Of a DNA stretch of 16,907 nucleotides, positions 8,355 through 15,757 are shown piece by piece. How positions within the stretch are numbered: position 1 is the stretch's first letter; each line of letters opens with the position of its first letter. The translations under genes were made by a program, and so were the position numbers. The stretch covers positions 1 to 16,907 of the forward strand of contig LT649661.1 in assembly GCA_900128395.1 (NCBI GenBank), written 5' to 3'. This DNA is from Stramenopiles sp. TOSAG23-2 (lineage: Eukaryota; Sar). The notes under the pieces are model-generated. The model made no database searches. It saw nothing but the letters and a program-made list of their open reading frames with translations, and was not told where the DNA came from.

Positions 8355-8814
8355 TTGATATTATGTATAATATATATACACGTGTGGTTTTGTATATAAA
8401 GTAGATGGAAACAACATAAACATAGAGAAAAACAAAAATACAAAAACAATTCTACACGTTATTACTAAAAACACACATCATGTGTAATATATATGATATA
8501 TCTTTTTAGGTAAAGGAGTAATATGATAGGGAGAGAGAGTTTTGATGAGATATTTGTGTGTATTAAAAATGTGATATTTTATAGATATCTCCCTATTAAA
8601 AGTAAAGAATGAAAAAGTTTATTTTCAATTAGAAATCTTACTCGTAATTTATTTTTCAAATACTTCGTATATTTGTGTAACCATATCATATGATATGTAT
8701 GATATCATACATGTATAATTTAAGAAAGGTTAAATTTTATGCATACACATCCCGCTCATATGCATATATGTATGATATGATAGCACAAAGTATTATGCGA
8801 TAATACAACACAAA
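8355..8814. other. Convergent AT-rich spacer (460 bp)
   Basis: It separates the stop codons of the laminin-IV gene (+) and the protease gene (-), so it holds two 3' untranslated regions. No gene is visible. Its main structure is a pair of overlapping perfect palindromes at 8682-8712, with further CATATG/ATATGCATAT-type self-complementary words to about 8775. There is no clean AATAAA close to either stop. Confidence 0.5.
8682..8712. repeat. Two overlapping perfect palindromes
   Basis: CATATCATATGATATG (8682-8697) and ATGTATGATATCATACAT (8695-8712) are each fully self-complementary and overlap by three bases. They sit between convergent genes, so they could form hairpins in either transcript, act as a transcription-end or cleavage signal, or bind dimeric proteins. 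AT-rich DNA makes such words commoner than usual, but 16 and 18 bp back to back is notable. Confidence 0.6.
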
Positions 8815-11247
8815 TCATATTTTTCCTCCACCATCATCTATCATTTCAACCATCATTCCTGCCTCATCATCATCCATATTATTAGCAGAATTTAAAAGAC
8901 TTTCTTCATCTTCCATACCTACTTGGGAATAATCATTACTATCATCGTTGTTTCTTCCATCATTACTGTCTTCAGATGTTCCATACCAAAATTCATGAAA
9001 TTGTCCTCTTGATTTAGCAATTAAAATTGTTGGTATAATTAATAAAGGATCTATCCACATTAATGCCGGTTGACCTTTAACTCCAGCTATCGTTAATTCA
9101 TATAAATTTGCAAGATTTGCTAAACACAATGCAACAGCATAGAAAAATATACAAACTGCCCAATAAGTTGGACGAAAAAAAGAAACGTTGCCATTATTTG
9201 TCGTATCAAAATGGTCATCATTTGAAGTACTACTACTACTTTGACTTCTTCTCCTACCATTTCCTGCACAACATGGATTATTACCAAAACGATAATCAAA
9301 ACGTAATGCTAAGGATAAAAAAAAACTTGGAATCATGATATCGCCTAAACCAAGCATGGAATATCCAACAGGCCATTCATTAAAATGTGGAACTTGCATT
9401 AATAATGGTAAACGTTCGCCTGGATTACGTGCACAACTAGTTAAATCTGTTGGACCACTTCCACCACCAGAGGGAATAACGCTAGTATTTGTTTGCTCCG
9501 TTGTCGGCCTATTACGTCCACCTGCCGTAGCAACTTCCATCATAATACTTTCTCCACCAAATATGAATGGTGTTAAAAATACCATGAATACATCATACAT
9601 TAAAAATGCTGTTAAGCAAATTGTACCAACTTTTAAATTTGGTATTCGTAATATCATTGCTATGTAACAACATATAAATGCACCTAAAATATTTTGTAAT
9701 ACCCATGTAAATGTTGAATTACTAAACATTTCAATGTACCACCATACTGGTATAATTGCACTAAGACAAGTCCGTACAATGGTTATTTTTGATATCTGTA
9801 TATATTTGGTATCAACAATATATGTACGAAGATTACTACACATTCTACCTTCAGGAGTATAATAAGGCTTTAATATTGGATTTATTAATAAATTATCTAT
9901 GGATGATGTCGTAACCATAATAAACCATATATTAAAAATTGTAATAATATTGACACCTAATTTAATCAATATATAAATGCCACTTAATGAAAATGCTGAA
10001 ATACAAACAAAAACCAATACTTCTTTGACAGATAAGGTTTGTACTTCTGAATTATCGCTTCTAGCAAGTAAGATCTGAGCAATACGCCTTGCATTATCAT
10101 TTTTATTGCTATCATTTGCACCTTGTCCATTATTATTATTTGCCTTATTTCGACGATTACCATATTTTAAATTACTAAACATACGTTCAACTTTTGCAGA
10201 ACCATAGGTAGCAATTGTTATTGTAAATACAGCAAATATACCAACTAATAAAATACCAAAATCAAATTTACGTGCAATACGAAGTTTTATTGTAAGTGTA
10301 TATGGAGTATAATGATGATTGTTTTGTTTATTAATAGAAGAATCACCATCTAATTGTGGCACATCAGCAGCGGCATTATTATCATTATTATTACTTGTTG
10401 TGCTTGAATTAAAAAATAAAATATTCAAATTGTGACTATCACCAACATTAACAAATATTGTAGGTATATGATTTGTTACGTTTGGTAATTTATCTATATA
10501 CATTGGCATTAATTTATCATCTAAGCAACATTGTTGTAAAGGCATATGGCTTTTACCACGAAATGGCAAACATATACCAGAGCTACAAGTACCATCTTCA
10601 CAACTACCAACATCAGAATCACATGCAAGTTTCTCTGCATTTCCTGGTTCAACATGTGCAAATATATCACACATATCTTTCAAAACTCTTGAATTATTTT
10701 TACCATCATTCACATATAATGATTCTGGTTGATTCATGATAAATAAAGCAGATGCACCGGCCCGAACAGCGTGTTCCATTTTACTTAAAAAAGCGCATTC
10801 GCCACGTTTTATAAATAAAGCAAATGGCTTTTTACTTGTTAGCATTTGTTGTTCAATATTTTTATATGGTTTACAACCATATGTATTTAAATATATTGCA
10901 TGTAAATCCATTTCTCCATTCGATGCAACAAATGTTGTTGCAAGTCCATATGGACCATTGATAAATGGCGATCCAAAAAATTGAAATTCGAGTTCAGTTT
11001 GACTATCTGCTTTGTAAATATCTATTTCTAATATAGCTTTCATATCTATTCGTGATTGTTGTTGTTTTGGATTTTTATTGAAAGTATTTGAGTGAATATT
11101 ATTATTTGATGTGGTTGTTGACGTTGCACGGCGTGGCATGGTATAGATAGTAGCATTGGCAATATTTATATTGAATATTATAAATAGGATGAAACATAAC
11201 GATAACATCATTGTATTGTAGGGGTGATGGGGTAGTATTGTCTTCAT
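8815..11247 (-). CDS. SPP-like (SPPL2-type) intramembrane aspartyl protease
   Basis: It encodes 810 residues from the first in-frame ATG (11245-11247); the frame further upstream opens only at TTG and runs through a CA-repeat. Residues 1-32 form a signal peptide (LCFILFIIFNINIANA). Residues about 95-270 form a protease-associated (PA) domain: GPYGLATTF, FALFIKRGECAFLSKMEHA and AGASALFIMNQ, with cysteines C193, C209, C216, C221, C226, C240 and C241. A membrane part with about nine helices follows from about 328. The presenilin/SPP active site is complete: YD (Y551-D552), GLGD (633-636, D636) and QPAL (726-729). This family cuts type II membrane proteins within the bilayer; SPPL2 members work in late secretory or endolysosomal membranes. 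Asn- and Ser-rich loops (about 364-385, 664-690) and an acidic C-tail with DEESLL (780-785) are extras. It is longer than typical animal homologues (roughly 520-600 residues), mostly from these inserts. No intron is evident. Confidence 0.93.
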   Translation of the reverse strand: MKTILPHHPYNTMMLSLCFILFIIFNINIANATIYTMPRRATSTTTSNNNIHSNTFNKNPKQQQSRIDMKAILEIDIYKADSQTELEFQFFGSPFINGPYGLATTFVASNGEMDLHAIYLNTYGCKPYKNIEQQMLTSKKPFALFIKRGECAFLSKMEHAVRAGASALFIMNQPESLYVNDGKNNSRVLKDMCDIFAHVEPGNAEKLACDSDVGSCEDGTCSSGICLPFRGKSHMPLQQCCLDDKLMPMYIDKLPNVTNHIPTIFVNVGDSHNLNILFFNSSTTSNNNDNNAAADVPQLDGDSSINKQNNHHYTPYTLTIKLRIARKFDFGILLVGIFAVFTITIATYGSAKVERMFSNLKYGNRRNKANNNNGQGANDSNKNDNARRIAQILLARSDNSEVQTLSVKEVLVFVCISAFSLSGIYILIKLGVNIITIFNIWFIMVTTSSIDNLLINPILKPYYTPEGRMCSNLRTYIVDTKYIQISKITIVRTCLSAIIPVWWYIEMFSNSTFTWVLQNILGAFICCYIAMILRIPNLKVGTICLTAFLMYDVFMVFLTPFIFGGESIMMEVATAGGRNRPTTEQTNTSVIPSGGGSGPTDLTSCARNPGERLPLLMQVPHFNEWPVGYSMLGLGDIMIPSFFLSLALRFDYRFGNNPCCAGNGRRRSQSSSSTSNDDHFDTTNNGNVSFFRPTYWAVCIFFYAVALCLANLANLYELTIAGVKGQPALMWIDPLLIIPTILIAKSRGQFHEFWYGTSEDSNDGRNNDDSNDYSQVGMEDEESLLNSANNMDDDEAGMMVEMIDDGGGKI

Positions 11248-11889
11248 TGTTTGCTTGTTTGTTGTTGTTGGTGGTGGTGTTGTTGTTGGTGGTTTGTATG
11301 TGTGTGTGTGTGTGTGTTTAAACTGTTTTTTTCTAAAAAAATATTGAATATATATTGTGCTATTCAATAATTACTTATAATAATAATAATATAGCACAAA
11401 ATAAATAATAATAGCACGTTGGTAGGCCGTAAAATGACAAGAAGAAGAAAAGAAGAACGAGAAGAGTGTGTCCAATAAGTGCCATTTTGGTACTCGGGCC
11501 CTTGCTGTGTCTATTAATTCCTGTCTATGATATCAATATAGGAATACAGCTGACAATACAATAGGAATACTATAGGAATAGCATTGCAATTTATAAAGAT
11601 GCAGTCTTAACAATCAAAAGATAACATGATAATATAAAGCACTTATATATATACTTGAATTTTGAACATGGAAAAGAACACAAAGTCCGGCACAATATTA
11701 TGTGCATATATTCTACTCTCATTATTGTTTACAGGGTTTTGTAGTTCACCTGTTCAGTTGTATTAGTTACCAATTGCAATGCTTGCTCATGACTAATGCC
11801 ATAACTGGCAGAGGTGGTCCCCCAATCCAAAATGGAAAAACAAAAGTTGTGTATGTCTTGAATCAAAGTGTATATGAGAGAAGAAGAGT
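11248..11889. promoter_or_regulatory. Upstream region of the protease gene, simple repeats
   Basis: The part next to 11248 should carry the protease 5' leader and promoter (minus strand). It contains GTT/GGT triplet runs (about 11255-11293) and a (GT)n microsatellite at about 11297-11317, which read on the gene strand as ACC/AAC and CA repeats. Further out are a GAAGAA-rich tract (about 11440-11466) and three TAGGAATA words at about 11539-11581. A 32-codon ATG frame at 11668-11766 with a hydrophobic core (ILCAYILLSLLFTGFC) is in the same frame as the Copia relic after two more stops; I do not call it a gene. Confidence 0.4.
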
Positions 11890-12177
11890 GTGAATATAGT
11901 ATACAACAAAATGAAAGACAAACTTACCCTTGACCAACAAGAATACATTGAGGAGATGTTAAACGAATACAATATGCAAGATTGTAATGCTTGCTACATG
12001 CCAATGATGCAAGACAAACCAAGCAAAAATGACACACCTGAAACCAAATATAATCATTTGATACATGAATATAAAAATAAGGCCAGCACCGGTTTTCAAA
12101 AAATAATTGCAAAAATATTTACTAGGTCTTTATCATTAGGCAAATTTAGTGCTGATTTTGTAACTACATGGGTGTAG
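11890..12177 (+). mobile_element. Copia-type (Ty1/Copia) reverse transcriptase relic
   Basis: The frame encodes VNIVYNKMKDKLTLDQQEYI, then EEMLNEYNMQDCNACYMPM. This fits the end of the Copia reverse-transcriptase domain, where the usual pattern is G-x-I ... L-S-Q-x-x-Y-I-x-x-x-L-x-x-F-x-M ... T-P-M. The frame is blocked by TGA at 11875-11877 just upstream, has no ATG at a sensible place, and loses similarity after about residue 50; the expected tRPDI segment is missing and the frame stops at 12177. No long terminal repeats, integrase or protease frames are visible nearby, so it is a dead fragment. Confidence 0.6.
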
Positions 12178-12628
12178 CTACTAAAACCCAATGGAAGAAA
12201 AAGCATTGGAATTGTACAAACATCATAAATTTGTCTATTCAAAAGCATTGGATAATCCAGCAAGGCATGGATCAACAATTGGTAATGATAAATGCACTGA
12301 GCCAAATTATGATATAAAAAGTGGGATGATAAATGATAAATTATGGACATTCCATTCTCTTATTATCAATAAAATAAAACAGGTGATGTGATCGGAGAGC
12401 TGAAACTGGAGGTAAAAGTTATTGAATTGGCAGAACGATATGTTAAATGCCAGTAAGTACAATTTTACCACCAGTGCTAAAATTGTAATATTGTAATAGT
12501 AGTACTGTATTTTATTATATAGGCCGTTTGTCCATTTTAGGGTTAACCTTTAGGGATTTCTAAGGTATGCATCACCATACACACAGCACAGCACACAGCA
12601 TCACTTACCACCAAACAACACCACTACT

Positions 12629-12660
12629 AGCTGGCCCAGCTGGCAGCTGGCCCAGCTGGT
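12629..12660. repeat. 16-bp tandem duplication, GC-rich
   Basis: AGCTGGCCCAGCTGGC (12629-12644) is followed at once by AGCTGGCCCAGCTGGT (12645-12660), differing only at the last base. Each unit contains CCAGCTGG, itself a palindrome, so the block can fold in several registers. It is strikingly GC-rich against AT-rich surroundings. Confidence 0.85.
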
Positions 12661-12944
12661 GACACAAGAAATTTCACAGTGTTTATCCTTAAGTAAGGTG
12701 CTACAAATGAAGCCACCCTTAAATATATAGATAATAATAATATGCACATCAAATAATATATAGCGCGCGACGACTAAAAAATATTAATATACTAGCTCTG
12801 ATAAAATAAATGAAACAGAACATCTAAATACAAAGTAAGAAAAGCAGTCATATATATAATATATATATATTGTTGACCCTACCGTGATTATCATCATCAT
12901 ATTGTTGTTATATAACGTATTTGTTAATCGACTGTTTTTAATCG

Positions 12945-12968
12945 TATATATATATATATATATATATA
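12945..12968. repeat. (TA)n microsatellite abutting a start codon
   Basis: A run of about eleven TA units ends three bases before the ATG of the MYND gene. It would sit at the very end of the 5' leader, or supply a TATA-like promoter if the leader is extremely short. TA runs are prone to length change, so it may vary between strains. Confidence 0.8.
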
Positions 12969-12970
12969 AC

Positions 12971-14305
12971 ATGAGTGATTTTAATGCTGATCATTTTAGA
13001 ATGTATACTGAAGAATGCGGTATGCCACCTGCACCAAAATGGTCTAACAATATGAGTGAAAAAGAAAAAGAAGAATTGGCTCAATGGTATTTAGGTTTTC
13101 TCGTGCCGTATGGTCAACCACCTTATCATATGGTCAAAACTCCTGAGGACTTTACGTATGAAATGTTCAAGGATTATATCTTTAAATTAAAAACGAACCC
13201 TAGTGGTTGTGATGAAGGTACTACGAACTCGTCAAAATTAGCTGCAATTATCAAAGTTTCTGGTCTACCAGAATCTTTTCCAAATGATCGAAAAATAAAA
13301 AAAAAATCATCAACGAAGATCAGTGTTGCTGATGTCAACAAAAATAAGGAACAATTTCTAATATTAGCGTCAAGAAATCCTGCATTTAAAAGACAAAATG
13401 AATTAATTGAAGAAGTAATTGATACGAAACCTTTATTAGTTGCAAAAGCTGTTGAAGATTATAAAAATTCTCAACTTATATTACCAGAAAGTCTATGTTT
13501 TCATCGGTCAAAATATTCAGCAAATCATGATAAACTTATTATTGATGCAATGACAAAACATGGTGGACGTACCGCTTATCTTTGTGGTACAATCATTTCT
13601 AAAATTTTACAAAGAAATATGCACACATATGAACATAATTGTTACAATCCTGTCCCTTTGAATGAAGAAGTAAAAAAATGTAATTACGGTAATATGGGCA
13701 TTGAAACGTGTTTATTTGATTCGCATTTGGGTGATGGTCTTTCAATGGGAGTCATTGTCACATTTATTAAAGGCTGTGACATGGTAATGGATGTTAATTT
13801 TTATGTTGGAAAAGGCGCATGGTATTTTGTTGGATGGGATAAACGACCTTGGGGTGGCGAAGATAATCTTTTTCGATTTAACACAAAGAGTCTATGTCAG
13901 TTAAAACCACCAGCAGAAAATTTGTCTACAATAGCAGCATTGAAAGTGGATCAAAATATTATGAAAGATATTCAAGTACTTGATGAAGTTACTGATTTTT
14001 TTGTTAATGAAATTCAAAAAATCTATCTTGAACCTGAAGAATGTATCTATCCGAAGCAGAAATACAATACGTCTGGGTTGCCACCCAAATTCATGAGTCG
14101 ATGTTTAAATTGTGCGAAAGTGTGTCCAAAGTTTCCAAAAGCATTGCGTTGCTCTCGATGCAGAAAAGCAACATATTGCAGCAAAGAATGTCAAAAATCA
14201 AACTGGAAACAACACAAAAAAGTTTGCCTTACCCCTGATGCTGCAGCTGCAAAGAAACTGGAAAAAGATTTGCGCTTCTTCTCAGCCATCCAAAATGCTT
14301 ATTAG
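12971..14305 (+). CDS. MYND-type zinc-finger protein
   Basis: It encodes 444 residues from the first in-frame ATG at 12971; the frame extends upstream only from a GTG through a TA-repeat that reads as Tyr-Ile. The C-terminus carries a complete MYND finger: C378-x2-C381, C394-x2-C397, C403-x3-C407 and H415-x3-C419, with the usual YCSKECQKSNWKQHKKVC ending. MYND fingers bind two zinc ions and mediate protein contacts. The N-terminal 370 residues are not recognised; they include a Lys-rich patch (KIKKKSSTK, about 118-126), LCFHRSKYS (about 182-190) and an aromatic stretch YFVGWDKRPWGG (about 288-299). No SET domain motifs are seen, so it is not an evident SMYD methyltransferase. Similar unknown-plus-MYND proteins are common in algae and protists. 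The frame is intact and intronless. The function beyond protein binding is unknown. Confidence 0.85.
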   Translation: MSDFNADHFRMYTEECGMPPAPKWSNNMSEKEKEELAQWYLGFLVPYGQPPYHMVKTPEDFTYEMFKDYIFKLKTNPSGCDEGTTNSSKLAAIIKVSGLPESFPNDRKIKKKSSTKISVADVNKNKEQFLILASRNPAFKRQNELIEEVIDTKPLLVAKAVEDYKNSQLILPESLCFHRSKYSANHDKLIIDAMTKHGGRTAYLCGTIISKILQRNMHTYEHNCYNPVPLNEEVKKCNYGNMGIETCLFDSHLGDGLSMGVIVTFIKGCDMVMDVNFYVGKGAWYFVGWDKRPWGGEDNLFRFNTKSLCQLKPPAENLSTIAALKVDQNIMKDIQVLDEVTDFFVNEIQKIYLEPEECIYPKQKYNTSGLPPKFMSRCLNCAKVCPKFPKALRCSRCRKATYCSKECQKSNWKQHKKVCLTPDAAAAKKLEKDLRFFSAIQNAY

Positions 14306-14642
14306 GTGTTTTATGAAGGTCTTTGTACGTACGAATATATATATATGATATAAATATTTAAGCTTAAAAAATAATATTTAAAAGATATAATATACGAAGT
14401 TCGTATATATTAATTGACATTATACAAACGTATCATACAAATTGTACGTGAGATGTACGAAGTACGAAGCGTAGATATTATTAAAAAATATTAATTTAGT
14501 TTACGCATAATTTATTTTTTAATTTACTCATTGATAATTCTTACTCTTCAAAAAAGAATACGTACAATTAACTGAGGCAACAATATCTATCTCACACTAT
14601 AGTGTGTTGATATTCTCGTATATATTTAAAAGAATACCATAA

Positions 14643-14786
14643 CACAGCATCACTTTACCATACACACAGAACCACATCAATCACTACCATACACACAGCA
14701 CACAGCACCACAGCACCACTTCCCATATGTTTTAACATACACACAGCACACAACAGCCAGCGTCCCCATTTAACATACACACAGCA
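14643..14786. repeat. CATACACACAGCA dispersed repeat cluster
   Basis: The word CATACACACAGCA or a close variant occurs at 14659 (variant ending GAA), 14688, 14736 and 14774. It also appears upstream of the MYND gene at 12576 and far away at 1933. The longer phrase CACAGCATCACTT(T)ACCA occurs both at about 12594 and at 14643, so the MYND gene is flanked by related direct repeats. The cluster is strongly strand-biased toward C and A. Confidence 0.7.
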
Positions 14787-14964
14787 AGGGAACAAACACC
14801 AACCACCAAATCCCCATTTCAAGATCGTTATCCTATCAATTACTCTTACAATACATAAACAAATACTTAAAACAAATATAAACACTATAATGAATCACAT
14901 AAAAACATAGAATATAGATAGATTTAAAAACATACAACGAGAGAGGAGATACATACATATTGAT

Positions 14965-15012
14965 AAAGAGAACAAAAGAGAACAAGAAACAAGAACAAGA
15001 AACAAGAACAAA
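14965..15012 (+). promoter_or_regulatory. U-free purine/C-rich 5' leader of S29 gene
   Basis: The 48 bases before the codon region contain only A, C and G. They include two exact tandem copies of AAGAAACAAGAAC (14984-14996, 14997-15009), then AAAT and the ATG. Such a leader cannot form A-U pairs with itself and should be unstructured, which would favour fast scanning. The transcription start is not known, so whether all of it is transcribed is inference. Confidence 0.5.
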
Positions 15013-15013
15013 T

Positions 15014-15184
15014 ATGCCATCATTAGCACACACACGCCCACGCAAATACGGAAAAGGATCCCGTTCATCCAGAATCACAGGTAGACAAGGTGGTATGGGT
15101 TTGATCCGTAAATATGGTATCAACATGAAAAGACAGGAGTTCAGAGAACTTGCTAAATCAATGGGATGGCACAAATACAGCTAA
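15014..15184 (+). CDS. RPS29: Small-subunit ribosomal protein eS29 (uS14 family), Cys-free
   Basis: It encodes 56 residues, the normal length for cytosolic S29. The core YGKGSRSSR and GLIRKYGINMKRQEFRELAK aligns with the family pattern GSRxCRxC ... GLIRKYGLNMCRQCFR. The protein binds 18S rRNA in the head of the small subunit near the decoding region. In the common form four cysteines hold a zinc ion. Here they are replaced by Ser19, Thr22, Lys39 and Glu42, and the protein has no cysteine at all. There is also one extra residue in the loop before GLIRKYG. The rRNA-contacting basic residues remain, so I infer a functional zinc-free form rather than a dead copy: the frame is intact and the hydrophobic pattern is kept. 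The start is the ATG at 15014; an in-frame open stretch reaches back to 14960 through the A-rich leader. A second zinc-binding copy elsewhere in the genome cannot be excluded. Confidence 0.9.
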   Translation: MPSLAHTRPRKYGKGSRSSRITGRQGGMGLIRKYGINMKRQEFRELAKSMGWHKYS

Positions 15185-15757
15185 GTATTTTGTAATATAT
15201 ATATATATATATTCATATAGTTAGTTAGTTAATATGCAATGGAAAAATGATTCGTTAGGAAGTTTATAGATGGTGTTATATACGAGTTGAGAAATGTTGA
15301 TGTATATAGATATATGTACGTAATAGTAGATGTTATATACAAAGGTATTATATATATATAATCCTGCGCTGTTTTTATATAAATTGATATATATATGTAC
15401 AATGATTGTCGCGTGTTTAACTATATATACACACACTAAATGAAAAATGTGGTATCGAACACGTGTCATATACGTATTATTTATGAAATGTGCGCATAGA
15501 TCGTTGCAATACGTGTTAATCGTATATAAACAAATATCTAATTAAGTCTTATTTTCTATTGTATAAAAAGTTTTTTTTTAAATATTTCCCCCTCTCTATA
15601 CTCTCTATTTTACAGTGATATAACCTGCTAATCCACTTTTTTTTCCTTCTTATAACAACCCCGACTCATCTCATATATACATATCAGTACATATTAAAAA
15701 TACACTTCATTTATGTACATCTCATCAGAGAGGACATCGTCTATTTATGCAACTGAG
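15185..15757. other. AT-rich convergent spacer (573 bp)
   Basis: It separates the S29 stop from the GT10 stop and should hold both 3' untranslated regions. I see TA microsatellites (about 15197-15213 and 15348-15360), a GTTA run (about 15221-15232), and a pyrimidine tract CCCCCTCTCTATACTCTC ending in TATTTTACAG (about 15589-15615) that looks like a plus-strand 3' splice site but has no plausible downstream exon. No gene or RNA gene is recognised. Confidence 0.45.

Larger units (their letters stand above)
12178..12970. other. Spacer between Copia relic and MYND gene, short repeats
   Basis: No gene is supported. A 66-codon ATG frame at 12191-12391 matches nothing I recognise and may be retroelement debris. 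Notable sequence: GCCAGTAAGTACAA at 12449-12462 (donor-like) and TTTATTATATAG ending at 12523 (acceptor-like), with no coding exons to join; CATACACACAGCA repeats at 12576-12600; a 16-bp GC-rich tandem repeat at 12629-12660; and AT microsatellites just before the MYND start. Confidence 0.45.
14306..15013. other. Spacer with CATACACACAGCA repeats, S29 leader
   Basis: No gene is supported. The first part (MYND 3' side) is AT-rich and contains an inverted repeat ATATACGAA-G-TTCGTATAT (14390-14408) and a perfect palindrome CACACTATAGTGTG (14593-14606). From 14643 to 14786 the strand becomes C- and A-rich with repeated CATACACACAGCA words. The last 48 bases before the S29 start contain no T and hold a 13-bp tandem repeat. 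Confidence 0.5.

Noticed and set aside
9108-10984. Plus-strand open frames of 76-110 codons
   Set aside because: Antisense shadows of the protease gene, whose catalytic motifs are intact on the minus strand.
11248-11367. N-terminal extension of the SPP-like protease by 40 residues
   Set aside because: It begins at TTG and reads through a CA microsatellite (His-Thr repeats); the ATG at 11247 directly precedes a signal peptide.
11668-11766. Small secreted peptide gene of 32 residues
   Set aside because: Hydrophobic core is present, but it is in frame with the Copia relic, has no promoter or conserved mark, and ends without any mature peptide of note.
12191-12391. 66-codon ATG frame after the Copia relic
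   Set aside because: No family recognised and no supporting context; may be retroelement debris in another frame.
12452-12523. Possible intron (GTAAGT to TATAG)
   Set aside because: There is no coding sequence on either side that splicing would join; AT-rich DNA produces such ends by chance.
12884-12970. Hydrophobic N-terminal extension of the MYND protein
   Set aside because: It begins at GTG and its Tyr-Ile repeat is the TA microsatellite; the ATG at 12971 is the first.
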